Below, piece after piece: positions 49,022 through 59,900 of a stretch of 64,000 nt of DNA (within the stretch, counting starts at the first letter, position 1; every line of letters begins with the position of its first letter). The DNA comes from Steromphala cineraria (Eukaryota; Mollusca; Gastropoda; Trochida; Trochidae), in the NCBI GenBank assembly GCA_916613615.1, contig OU744720.1, positions 74,303,338-74,367,337 on the forward strand, written 5' to 3'. A model generated the notes under the pieces. That model made no database searches, had not been told where the DNA came from, and worked only from the letters and a program-made list of their open reading frames with translations. Position numbers and translations under genes: made by a program.

Positions 49022-49122
49022 GCCCACTGACCCATTGGAAAGATCTCCTGACAGTTCTAGGAGAAGCTGGTCACCTGATGGACACCCAGAGTGCTGATGT
49101 CGGAAGCCTTTGTCTCATCCCA
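49022..49122 (-). other. Possible exon with a strong donor
   Basis: The minus strand reads GGAGACAG then GATGTGTGGGATGAGACAAA and ends GTCAGTGGGCCG before GTAAGTACGG, a consensus donor. One frame reads QDVWDETKASDISTLGVHQV then TSFS and a stop inside the segment, so if it is an exon it is terminal-coding or non-coding. It could also belong to an unrecognised repeat. Confidence 0.25.
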
Positions 49123-49129
49123 CACATCC

Positions 49130-52090
49130 TGTCTCCTTGAATAACACACATTGAGAGCTTTTCACGTCTCATTATACATATTGTCAGCTTCGTTTAGGTG
49201 ATTATTGCTTGTTTTAAAGTGTTTCAGTTCACTTACAGAATAAGTTTGAATTCGTTGAAAATACAATATTGATCTAATTACATCGTAAGATAAGTAACAA
49301 TGTAATCTTTTCGCATGTTATTTTTGATAGAATCATTAGATTTTTAGAAACATTTTATTTGGCAGTTCGTTTTAGTTGGTTCAAAAAGGGACATTAGAAC
49401 ATTGTCTATTTTAAAAAATCGCTGACAACACGTTAAACCCCAACTCACTCACTCACTCACTTTGGTCTTAAATAAATAGTATATATATGCCAATAAACGT
49501 AAAATCGAACAAACAATTAAATATAATGAAAGAATTTTGCTCAGATAATAAATTATGGTTTTGGTATAACAGTCTCGATGCTGACTATGGGCTATCAATG
49601 GTATATAATTCTTCAGGTTTCATTGTACACTCCGATGATCAGATGGACAAGGGCTACAATCTTTCTCCTAGTCCGTTATCAACACCCTAGAGCAAAAATA
49701 TTCAATTGATGACCAACCCAGTCTATTAAAGTATAGCAACTCTGCACTTATTCTCTTCAGTGCTTCATTTTGGTATAATAAACACATTGTTTAAAAGTAT
49801 GTCGCTATTGAAAAGGAATACTTCTGAGATTCAATGTAAGTCTATCCTTCAACCACGGTACTGAGTCAGCGCCTTCAGTTTGCTCAGGAATCATTATTGG
49901 CACTTAACTTAAAATATCGGATTTAACTTGCTTTGTACTCCTCGTTTTACAGACGTGGGCGGAAAAAGTCTATCTGTGACGTTATCTGTAACAAAATACG
50001 AATAACAGAAAGTAACCAGAATGTCCGAGATAAAGTTGTTTTAGGTTAGATACTTCATTTAATTAAAGAGATTGATCATTTTGACATTTAGAGTTAATTC
50101 ATTGGTAAACCAAAGAATTAACTTACATTTGTTGTCATATATCATAGTATCAAATGAACGTTTCGAAAATATTCACACGTTTGTAAGAATCAGCGTTTAG
50201 TCACGTTTGTGGGGTAATTAAAGGTATTTCAGTCCTTCGTTGATTAGTAGGGATGCGTTGCTATTAAATCTAGAGTCCATCTACCAAGAACTGCAAGTGT
50301 AGCAGTCGTGACAGTGTAATAAAAGTTATCAAAGGCCCAATCACTCTGCATTGCTCTGAAATAATATTGTAGGGTTCCTTATGCAGAACGGGTGGACATT
50401 ATATCTCTTTAGATCGCATAGGATGTCTGCCAACACCATAACATAGAGGATATCTGTCTTTTCTTCACTAATACCATGTTATCTCATCGAATGAGGTAGA
50501 AAGTCCTTTACATTTTCACGAGTGGCGCAGCCATGAGTGATGAAATTTAACTTCTCGACCTCACGAGGTTGGTGGCGTTTGACTCAAGCATGTTGCTTTT
50601 GAAAGATTAAGAGTTATATAACATAACGCAACACAGATCAAAAGCAGAAAACGATGGTCTAATTCTAGCTTACGTGTATTCTTCATACGGTAAACACTAT
50701 TGCTTTAGCAGTTTTCACAATTTGTTCGCATAATTGCGAAGACACAATGTCAATAAAATTCAGGAAATATTGCGATCCTTCTGAAGTTGGCATACGTGGA
50801 CATTTTTTGTCAATATTAAAAGTTAATGTAAAGAATAATGATTTTGAGATTTGTTTTTTGACAGTTTGTAGTTGTTTTTTCTCAACGGTTTGCTATATGT
50901 GAGTCTCATCATTTTGTATTTCTTTATTGATAAGACGCTGCTTTTAATGCGATTTTTAATGTGAAAATTTATATAAAAGAGTTTTCATCATTTTTGTTTA
51001 AAAACGTTCTTTTGACGTCGGATTTAGTATTTTGTTATTCACTAATAAATAGACGGCAAAAGTTACCTAGAACTACTGACAAATCTTTCATTTTTATAGA
51101 TTTTTGCGTAAATATAATGAACATGTAAATTCAACGTGTTATTTGAAAACAGTTGCATCCCTAAAACTTGTTCATCCACTGCTGTTTGCAAATATCATGT
51201 CATTTGGTATTGTTTGAATGTAAATTTCGTTACCTCAACTGCGCTGACAATTGATCATCTGTGCCATTTTTGACAGTAATCATTCTTAAACGTATATATA
51301 CGGTAGTACTGAGGTAGAGGTGAGGTAGTATACGTGTTGCAGTATAGATATATTTTGGCGAGTTTAACCTGCGAAGTTAACTTGAATCGTTGGTGGTCTC
51401 TGAAAAACCTTCTTGATGGGATGTTACTTCTTGCTCAAACTGTAGAATATAGATACATTTAAGTGACTATGGAAAAGTCGTTGAAAGGCACTAAAAATTG
51501 TTTACATAAGAACTGCAGGATTTTCTGGATATAAACCACATTTCGCTGTAGCTTCTTGCTACTCCTGCTAGTGAGATATAACAACATTGTGACGATTCCC
51601 TCCCTTTGTTAGATACAACACATTTGTCGAATTGAAGTAAATTATTAGTAGAGATTTTTCTCATCACAGCCGTCACAGAGGAAATCAAAGTTGATCGTTG
51701 GAGCAAGTTTGTTAAATTTTTCTCGAACATTTTTCTGGAATTGACATTATAAAAACTTGGGGATTGAAATGAAGAATTACCATAGTAAATGTTACTGATT
51801 TGTTGTTTCTATTTAATTTCTGATATGTACTCAATCAGAGCGAGTTCAAAAGCTATATTGAAATCTTGCACTAACTGAACATGCAAGGCGTCAATACATT
51901 GCGCGTTCGGTAAAAGTTTTATCACATGTACATGTATAATACATGAAAAATATGCTATGATTATCTTGATCACATGATTACCTACCAAACAATAGCAACT
52001 CTGCTATAGACATAAACCTTGCCTCAAAAGGCAAAACCATTGATACATTGATGCTATTTCAAATATACAACAGTCGTAATGGGTGTTAGT
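49130..52090. other. Intergenic DNA, nothing recognised
   Basis: AT-rich. The small open frames lack features. A short (ACTC)n occurs at about 49443-49460. Confidence 0.6.
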
Positions 52091-52104
52091 CATTCGTTCC
52101 AAAG

Positions 52105-52455
52105 ATAAAGATATCATGACAAAAAGATAAAGATAGCAATTTAATGACAAAAAGATAAAGATAGCATGACATAAAGAGATGACATCATGACAAAAAGAGA
52201 TGACATCATGACAAAAAGAGATGACATCATGACAAAAAGATAAAGATATCATGACTAAAAGAGATGACATCATGACAAAAAGAGATGACATCATGACAAA
52301 AAGAGATGACATCATGACCAAAAAGATGACATCATGACAAAAAGAGATGACATCATGACAAAAAGAGATGACATCATGACAAAAAGATAAAGACATATCA
52401 TGACAAAAAGAGATGACATCATAACAAAAAGACAGAGATATCATGACAAAAAGAA
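52105..52455. repeat. 21-bp tandem repeat, about 15 copies
   Basis: GATGACATCATGACAAAAAGA recurs with variants in which GATAAAGATATCATGAC replaces the core. The 21-bp period keeps a 201-codon minus frame open, with repeated FCHDVIS heptads. There is no domain outside the repeat, so the frame is treated as an artefact. Confidence 0.9.
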
Positions 52456-52459
52456 ATGT

Positions 52460-55400
52460 CCGGACAAGGAGTTTGACTTTGAGCATAGCAAAAACGGAAA
52501 AGAATTCTACATATGTTTTAAAGCGTTCAGTTGAATTTAAATGATTCTCTTTTAAGTACAGTAATTTCTTTACTAAATATATCATGATTGTAATAAATTG
52601 CAAGAACACACTGTTAGCAAGCGTAATTGGCGACTTCCATGACGTTAAATGTATGGTTCAATGACGTCAAAGAAATGAAAACGATATGTATACGAAAATG
52701 ACTCCTTGCCTGATGTATACGTAGTAGTAAAACGATATACTATGCGTGTTAGATATAACTGTATACCGAAACTATCCAATATCACTTTATTACTCTTTTC
52801 TAGTTAGATTGTGTAAATCATAGTGAGTTAACTTTGTAATTTAGTCCAATATTGATAATTTTCAAATACGCCAAAGCACGGGATAATGTGTACCAGTTGT
52901 TCTACCTGATAAATTTTGTTAAGTTTTGAAATGAGATTATCTTTACAGGTTTGGCCCATGGTGGTATTTTTTCAGTCATCTAAATTAAACAACTAAATTG
53001 CTTACCTGATAACTACATGATCATCGATCACCGATTCTCGGACAGCAACATATAAATTTTAAACTATCCATCTTGCTTCATCAGCATTTATGTCACCGCT
53101 TGGAGCTCAAACAGCATACCCTGATATCCATCTAGCCAGGAGCCTCGCATCATGTTGGCGTGTTACTCGACTAATATTTATGGTGTTTATGATTGTATTA
53201 CTATGTGTCTAAAGGGCCAATGTTGGTCAGACTCTTCATCAGAGTGTAACACTTCTGTAAAGAAATAATTTTCTTTTACTTCTTTATTGTGGCGGTTTTT
53301 TCAAATCGGGATATAATAACTCAAATTGTATCTGAATTGTATGCTCATTCTTTTGCGAATAATAATTTACATAGAAAAATATTATCTGTTTTTGTCAAAA
53401 ATAGTTACATTTTCTCTGATACATATTTTTTATTATATCTATACCATGAATATAAACCATAGTTAATACATAACTCTATAAGAACAGATCACTATAGTTA
53501 ACTGAAATTGAAATAAATGTCAATCAATTTTCGAATAATCTTGTTCGGAATAAAAAATAATCAAAACCTCCTCTTTTAATTGACTAAAATGTACATTGAA
53601 GTCTAGAAAGCATCAGTAACCATGACCATGACTTCACAACCAAAATAGTTAGACAATGGAACTTAAAAAAGGTGAACGACAATTTCTGCTGTTACGTAGT
53701 CATGATGAATTTGCTAGACTATGAAAAAAGACAGAATGAAAGGAAGTGACCTAAGAGACTGAAATGACCTTGACCTACATAAAACATTGTATCATTGCAG
53801 AAAAGCTAGAGGACAACGAGATGTGGGTGACGCGGGGGTGAAAATCCTGTCATCAACCTCTCTAAATACCGGAAGCGGAAACAAGGTGGAGGCCATCAAT
53901 AATACATAAAAAGCCGTTTATTCACTTAGCCGGAGTCGGCCAGCTCCGATACTTCCGGTATACTGACAGTGCCTTGGGCATCTCAGTACATGAATGAATC
54001 GAATACGTCCAAGAGGTAAAATCCAATATCATTCATAGCGATAATCGTAGTATTGAGATTAGCTGTTAAAGGGTATATAAGCACCCTCATGTTATTAGTG
54101 TTATGTAAGTGTTATTTTCTTGACAGTCGTTTGCTTTTTTTGTTTTTGCTGTGTCAGATCCTAAGTTAATGTTGTCAGTTCTTTACCAGGATTATTTTGT
54201 CGGAGCACGTTTAACCAGTAATGTTCGAAATTACCAATGCTTTTGCAAAATTATTTATCTTAATGTAAATGTAAACGTTAATGTATTTGGAATACATAAG
54301 TAACTATGAATAGCCAGGACCATGTTAAAACTTTTTAACTAGCCAGAATCTCTGACTGTTTAAAATACAGTAGATGGTTTTGACTTCTAATGAATGACTA
54401 ACATCTCAACATCAAAGTAAGATTAGGATGATATTATCTTTAATCATATTTCCGTCAAGATTCCCAGTATAACATTGTTCGTGGCCTCCTTGGGAGTCTC
54501 TTGTTTCAAGTCACGTTACAGGCAATTTTAAATCTAATTCTATTGTTATCGCATTAAAGGAAATTATCGCCGGATGTAAAAGCCATTCAATAAAGCATAA
54601 AACAACCGATAATCGATGATTTCCGAACAGAGAATGACTTTGAAAAAAATCCAAATGATTTCATTAAGCCAAAACCGGGAAGCGTTAGTACTGAGAATAT
54701 TCTTCTTATTTTGATTTGAGAAAATATTGACGAAGCTGGAACGATGACATACATGTATGCTTTAGATATAAAGAACTGTGTGCTGCGTTGTTAAAGTTAG
54801 ATTTGTTAAAATCTGAATTCATAGTATCTTAGGACATTGTCAATGGTTGTATTATCGTGGATATACACGTTTTATTTCCCAGATGTCACGAGACGTCATG
54901 ACAAAAATGCAATAAAAAAAATTGAACAACACCACACCGAAAAAGGCGCGAGTAACTTCTAAACCTTAACAAAAACTTCCGCTTACCAGTCTCATTTCGC
55001 CTTATCTCCTGTTTCCAAAAGCAGATAGGACACGGAGAAAGCAGCGAAGCTCAAAACTGCAATTTTGAAGAATTTCATTACCTCAATGAACTTTATCTCA
55101 TTGTGACGTCATGGATATCAAATCATAGATGTTATGTTATATGGATATAACAATTTTCGCATAGATAATGAGTTTATATGTTAACATTCGACTTATTACG
55201 TTATGATATAGATGATAACTTATGCATATGCATGTGCATCATGCTTGCAAGAATGTAGAGAAGAAAAACTTTAACCTTCAATTCAACTCAACTCGTATAC
55301 ATGTAGATCAAGACTAGAATTTCGAATTGGATTTTTTACATTTACCACTGCGTCTTGAATACTACTACTCTAGACTAGTCCATGGATGCTTTATAATGTA

Positions 55401-56750
55401 TATTCTTAATTTCTATGATATTTTAATTTCTATCAGTTGCAATAATTAGACAGTACAAGTGCATCGAGAAATGTGTTCATCTATTTTATATTCAATTGTT
55501 AATAACAATTAACATTATTTTTTATATAATGTAAAGGTATGCCAAAGACCTGAAATATAAAGCATTTTTTTAAATTAGAAAAAATACAAACTTGATAAAA
55601 AACATTATTTGTTGACATAGATACAAATTATATTGATTGATATGTGATATGATCACTGATAATAACCTAATGAAATTATACGAGCTTTGAAAGAGGCAAG
55701 AGTTATAGTCGACACACTCTCACCGCCCCCGCATCGGTGTTGTGTTTCGCCATTGATTCCTATAGAAGCTGTAAATGTGTGAATATATATTAAATTACTT
55801 ACTAGGTGACAGACTCGAATATCAGAAGTGAAATGTGGTTGCTCTTCTACGTGGGTAACATGTCTATTGTAACCAGATGCGAAGGTAAGGCAGTGGTAGT
55901 GCTTCGTCAGCGAAATTACCTTCGCAAACCCCATCTATCAATGCCTTTTCTAATTCTCTCTATTTCATTTTAAGGCCGAAGAATAGCTGAAAACGTCGTG
56001 CTCATAAATGTGTATGTAATATTCAAATCGACGTCAGTATGTATGTGGTATTGTTTAACAATCTGAATGACGCTAGAATTGACAGTCAACAAATAAGAAT
56101 GCCTTGATTGACGCAGAAATTGCTTTTTGTTCTTAATTAAAGAGACTCTCTCTCGATTGAGGATGGTATGATTATTTTCAAAATTCAAATCATCTCACAT
56201 AATCATCTCAAAATTGCCCTTATATAATAAATTAGGAAATTCAATGAAAATCTTTTGATAGCCATATATTTTCGTAGAAGTCGAATTCACACATCCACTT
56301 TACATGAATACGAGTTAAATAACCTATCAAACATGATCAATCCGTAACCGTCATTCTTACTGCTTAGATAAGTTTGACAGATTGTCGCCGGTTTTCGATC
56401 TTTAAAGGATCCTTATTTTGCTATACAACGCCGATTGGCTGTTAAATGATACTTTCCTACAACAATCGATCTATTTTTATTGAATGACACCAAAATGTAG
56501 AGTTTGGCATATTAACCCCTCATAACTCACGGAGTGGCTCTTTAAAGGTAGTGTAGTAGTTTCCTTTAACCAGTTTGACTGTTATGATTGTCATACACGC
56601 GTACGGACAGTAGCACGTTTTATTGTATTTCTTCAATGTTCATCAACAGAAATTAGTTAACGACAAGTGCATTCATAGGGTAAAATACTCACAAACCGAT
56701 TATCCGAGGTCGAGGCAGAAGGAACATGCATATTTATCATCCAAAACTGT
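52460..56750. other. Intergenic DNA with one ETS-motif inverted pair
   Basis: Mostly featureless AT-rich DNA. At 53.87-53.97 kb TACCGGAAG and CTTCCGGTA face each other about 80 bp apart in GC-richer DNA; these are ETS-type cores and could mark a small promoter. No gene follows convincingly. Confidence 0.4.
56612..56632 (+). mobile_element. Lone end resembling the TTAA MITE
   Basis: ACAGTAGCACGTTTTATTG matches the CAGTAGCACGTTTT end of the MITEs at 23.5 and 26.9 kb. No partner end is found nearby. Confidence 0.3.
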
Positions 56751-56757
56751 GTTCCAC

Positions 56758-56809
56758 AGGAGATATCGCTTGTGAAAGATCAAGCGATATCTCCTAGGAG
56801 ATATCGCTT
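56758..56809. repeat. Perfect hairpin overlapping a perfect 28-bp palindrome
   Basis: AGGAGATATCGCTTG (56758-56772) pairs perfectly with 56781-56795 across an 8-nt loop. Bases 56782-56809 (AAGCGATATCTCC, TAGGAGATATCGCTT) are a perfect palindrome centred on CTAG. Three copies of the same half-site alternate in orientation. Confidence 0.95.
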
Positions 56810-56882
56810 TGACAGTAGATTTTTAACAATGCCCTGTAATCAGAAAATACATGACATCACAAACGTTTTACATCATCTGTAA

Positions 56883-56973
56883 TGACGTCACAATGCTATG
56901 ACGTCATAAACACAACGACGTCACAATGCTATGACGTCATTAACATGATGACGTCACAATGCTATGACATCAC
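56883..56973. repeat. 33-bp tandem array of CRE-type TGACGTCA sites
   Basis: Three copies of GACGTCACAATGCTATGACG then TCAT start at 56884, 56917 and 56950. Each carries two TGACGTCA-like palindromes: four of six are perfect (56883, 56899, 56932, 56949) and two have one change. CREB/ATF proteins bind this octamer in animals. Any regulatory role here is inference. Confidence 0.85.
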
Positions 56974-57060
56974 TGGTTTAGGAGTCGGAGGGCTATGCAG
57001 TGTTCAAAGATGTACATTTTTCATGTTAATGTGATGAAAAATGATTTTGGATGATAAATA

Positions 57061-57204
57061 GAATCTCACCCTTGTGTCTTCTGGTATCAAATATATCAAC
57101 ACTCGTTGATAAAAGTAAAATATCCTCGGCAAGCCTCGGATATTTGATACTTTTATCAACTTGTGTTGATATATTTGATATCAGAAGACACTTGGGTAAG
57201 ATTC
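57061..57204. mobile_element. 144-bp fold-back element
   Basis: Arms of about 65 bp (GAATCT-ACCC, GTGTCTTCTG, TATCAAATATATCAACAC, GTTGATAAAAGTA) meet at CTCGGCAAGCCTCGG near 57126-57140. A few mismatches and a short indel separate the arms. The open frame across it is an artefact. Confidence 0.88.
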
Positions 57205-59040
57205 TCTATGTATCAAATCATATAAGGTACGGATATTGATTAAATCTGAAAATGTCCAAAACCTTTGATATAAAAGATCAACTAAAATATTATAAACGTT
57301 TTGTTAGATTGACACCCGGAAAACAACGCATATATTGCATCTAGTTTAAAGATACAGAAATAAAAGGGGATTTATAAACATAAACATATTTAGTAGATTG
57401 ACTCAATGATGTAGTTTTATAAAGCCGATGTCGATCCCATGCTTGACTAAGGTTGCGGGAATATTAGTGTCAGATATCTTATATATTTCACGTTTCTCGT
57501 TCTCATTTAGTTGACGTTTACCAAATTCATACATAAAGAATAACGTTTAGATCAGTAATTCCTTTTAAACATGTGACATACACGTATTGACTTGATTCAA
57601 TCATCATGTTATATTTAGAATGACAATTACATACAGAGATATAATTTAACAAATCATCTCAATAGCCTTTGGTGTTTCTTTCTAAGAACAATATCGTTTG
57701 GTGATATCATAAGTCATATATACTATCGTTTTGTCATGTAACAAAAAGTCTGATTAGTATTTAAAGGGGGACTGAAATCGTCTATGGCCACTTTCGGGAT
57801 TCATAAAAAGCTGCTTGCAATTTGAATGAGAGTCAACTTTGAATTTTCGAAATCGGACGGCAACCTGCCTAAATACGGCTTTTAAAATGCACTGCCTAAT
57901 TTGCCCCGGCGAACAGAATCTGTGGTCACTGAAGCGTGGCCCGAGCGTGTCTACCTACTGTGACGTAGCAGTAGGCGAGTTGTTTCACCTAATGATAATT
58001 TTTCAACGGGAAATGACACCTTTTTAATCGTTCGTTTAACATACAAATATTCACAAAAAACGCTCAATTTTTGTATATTCCGAAAGCTTAGATATCCGAC
58101 GACAAAATAACGATGTATTCAAGCCAATGATTATTGTATAAACATGTAATATCGTATATTTCAAAACCATATCTAATGACGCAAAAAGGCGACTGCCTTG
58201 TTAAATTGGCGCCGTTATGACTAGACATGTCCGTTAAAGTGATAATCTGATTGTCTGTTGTTTGTTGAATCTTACATAACATACACTGACTATTATTTCC
58301 GACGGTGACAAATAACAAATCGTTTATGTTTTCAGTGAACAAACCGACTACGTTCTACAATCGAATACCTACAATGTAATTTTTTTGTGAGTTTATTACA
58401 CTATAAAGATATATTTTAAAGAGGCCAATAGACGGTGAATAATTTTACCATGATGGTTTGAAGAAAAGGAAAAGTGTAAACGGTTTCATGTTATTTATTA
58501 TGATTTTTTTCTCTTATGAATGATAGGCGCCACAGTGGATTATCTTTAGTACGTTATGATCAATGTCCGTATTTTTACAACACATATCAATAATAAAATA
58601 ATTAAACATTATTTAACAGTGGTTGATCTTTTCAAGATAAATAAGGTTTCAATTTGTATCGAAAATGAAACAATGTTATATTTGGGATCACACTGTTTTG
58701 CATATAACATTCCGAATATTGGTGCAGTCACATCCATCAAAACGATGCCGACAACAAAAGTAGTACAGAGTATTTTCTTAGATATTATCGTACTTGCTTC
58801 TTGCCTTTTTTTATTAATCATATATTAACATATAAATCGTTTGGTTTGAAGGAGGTTTGTCTCCATACTTTATGGTAGACACGCAAATGGAGATGGGCCC
58901 GGTGGGCGGGGTGTCACGCTCTAATGAGTTTTCAAAGACTTCACCTGTTGATTTCGGCGGCATTCTAAAAACCGGGTATAAAATGCTGATTAAAAGTCTA
59001 ATTTATGTGTGTATTGTCTCAATTATATGCTCTTTGCATT
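57205..59040. other. Intergenic DNA, one MITE-like GC-richer block
   Basis: 57.76-58.03 kb begins TTTAAAGGGGGACTGAAATC and contains CCTACTGTGACGTAGCAGTAGG, a small imperfect palindrome. It looks like a dispersed element but I could not find its other end. The rest is AT-rich. Confidence 0.4.
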
Positions 59041-59045
59041 CTCAT

Positions 59046-59168
59046 AGAGAGAGAGAGAGAGAGAGATGATGTTTATTAAAGTCTCACTTCCTGTACATAG
59101 TCAATATATTTAAAACATTTTTACATGGAATAAAAGTACAGGAACCACCGGGTAGGTTATGAGAGACT
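59046..59168 (-). mobile_element. Retroelement-like 3' tail, copy C
   Basis: On the minus strand: AGTCTCTCATAACCTACCCG, spacer, GGAAGTGAGACTTTAATAAA, then a (TC)n tail instead of (TCTG)n (plus 59046-59066). The core agrees with copies A and B. Confidence 0.5.
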
Positions 59169-59399
59169 AAACATAAAAAACTATTAAAACATTGTAGAAA
59201 TACATTGCATTACATACATAATGTTACACGAATAATGATGAATTAACAATGGAGTATAAACCTACATACATTCATTCATACAATCACACTTACAGCGTAA
59301 TATAACAACCTTTCATTCATACAAACAGAAATTCATTCATATACAAACACACAGAGATATAATCACGGACACATGGACATACACATTTACAAAGCAATA

Positions 59400-59900
59400 C
59401 ATAGGGTACACACAAACACGAAAATGAAACATACATAAAAGCTACATACAACTCTACAAACATACAACTCTACAAACATACAACTCTACAAACATACAAA
59501 CATACAACTCTACAAACATACAACTCTACAAACATACAACTCTACAAACATACAAACATACAAACATACAAACATACAAACATACAAACATACATACATA
59601 CATGGTTATATAACATATGCATGCATGCAAAACTACATGTAAAACAATCATATACATACTTAGATTCACATTGCAAACATACGTACATGCATACAGACAG
59701 ACAGACATACATACGGACAAACAGACATTCATACAAACATACAAACATACATATACCCGCAAATATATCCGCATACATATACACACAAGCACGCATATAC
59801 ACATCAATCATACCTATATACATACATACATATATACATTCACACATACACACATACATACATACACACACACACACGGATACACGTAAACACACATAGT
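59400..59900. repeat. ACATACAA/CTCTACAAAC and ACATAC repeats
   Basis: An 18-bp CATACAACTCTACAAACATA-type repeat gives way to (ACATACAA)n and then imperfect ACATACAT/ACACAC tracts to about 59900. Tyr/Cys/Val-rich minus frames and His/Thr/Tyr-rich plus frames are by-products. Confidence 0.9.

Noticed and set aside
52004..52609. 201-codon minus frame
   Set aside because: Nearly all of it is 21-bp repeat, with no conserved flanking domain.
7224..56549. CACGGAGTGGCTCTTTAAA shared between about 7233 and 56530
   Set aside because: A single 19-bp match with no extended similarity on either side; too little to call a repeat family.
57051..57239. 62-codon plus frame
   Set aside because: It spans a fold-back element whose arms explain the open frame.
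59526..59899. Cys/Val/Tyr-rich minus and His/Thr/Tyr-rich plus frames
   Set aside because: Translations of ACATAC microsatellite DNA.
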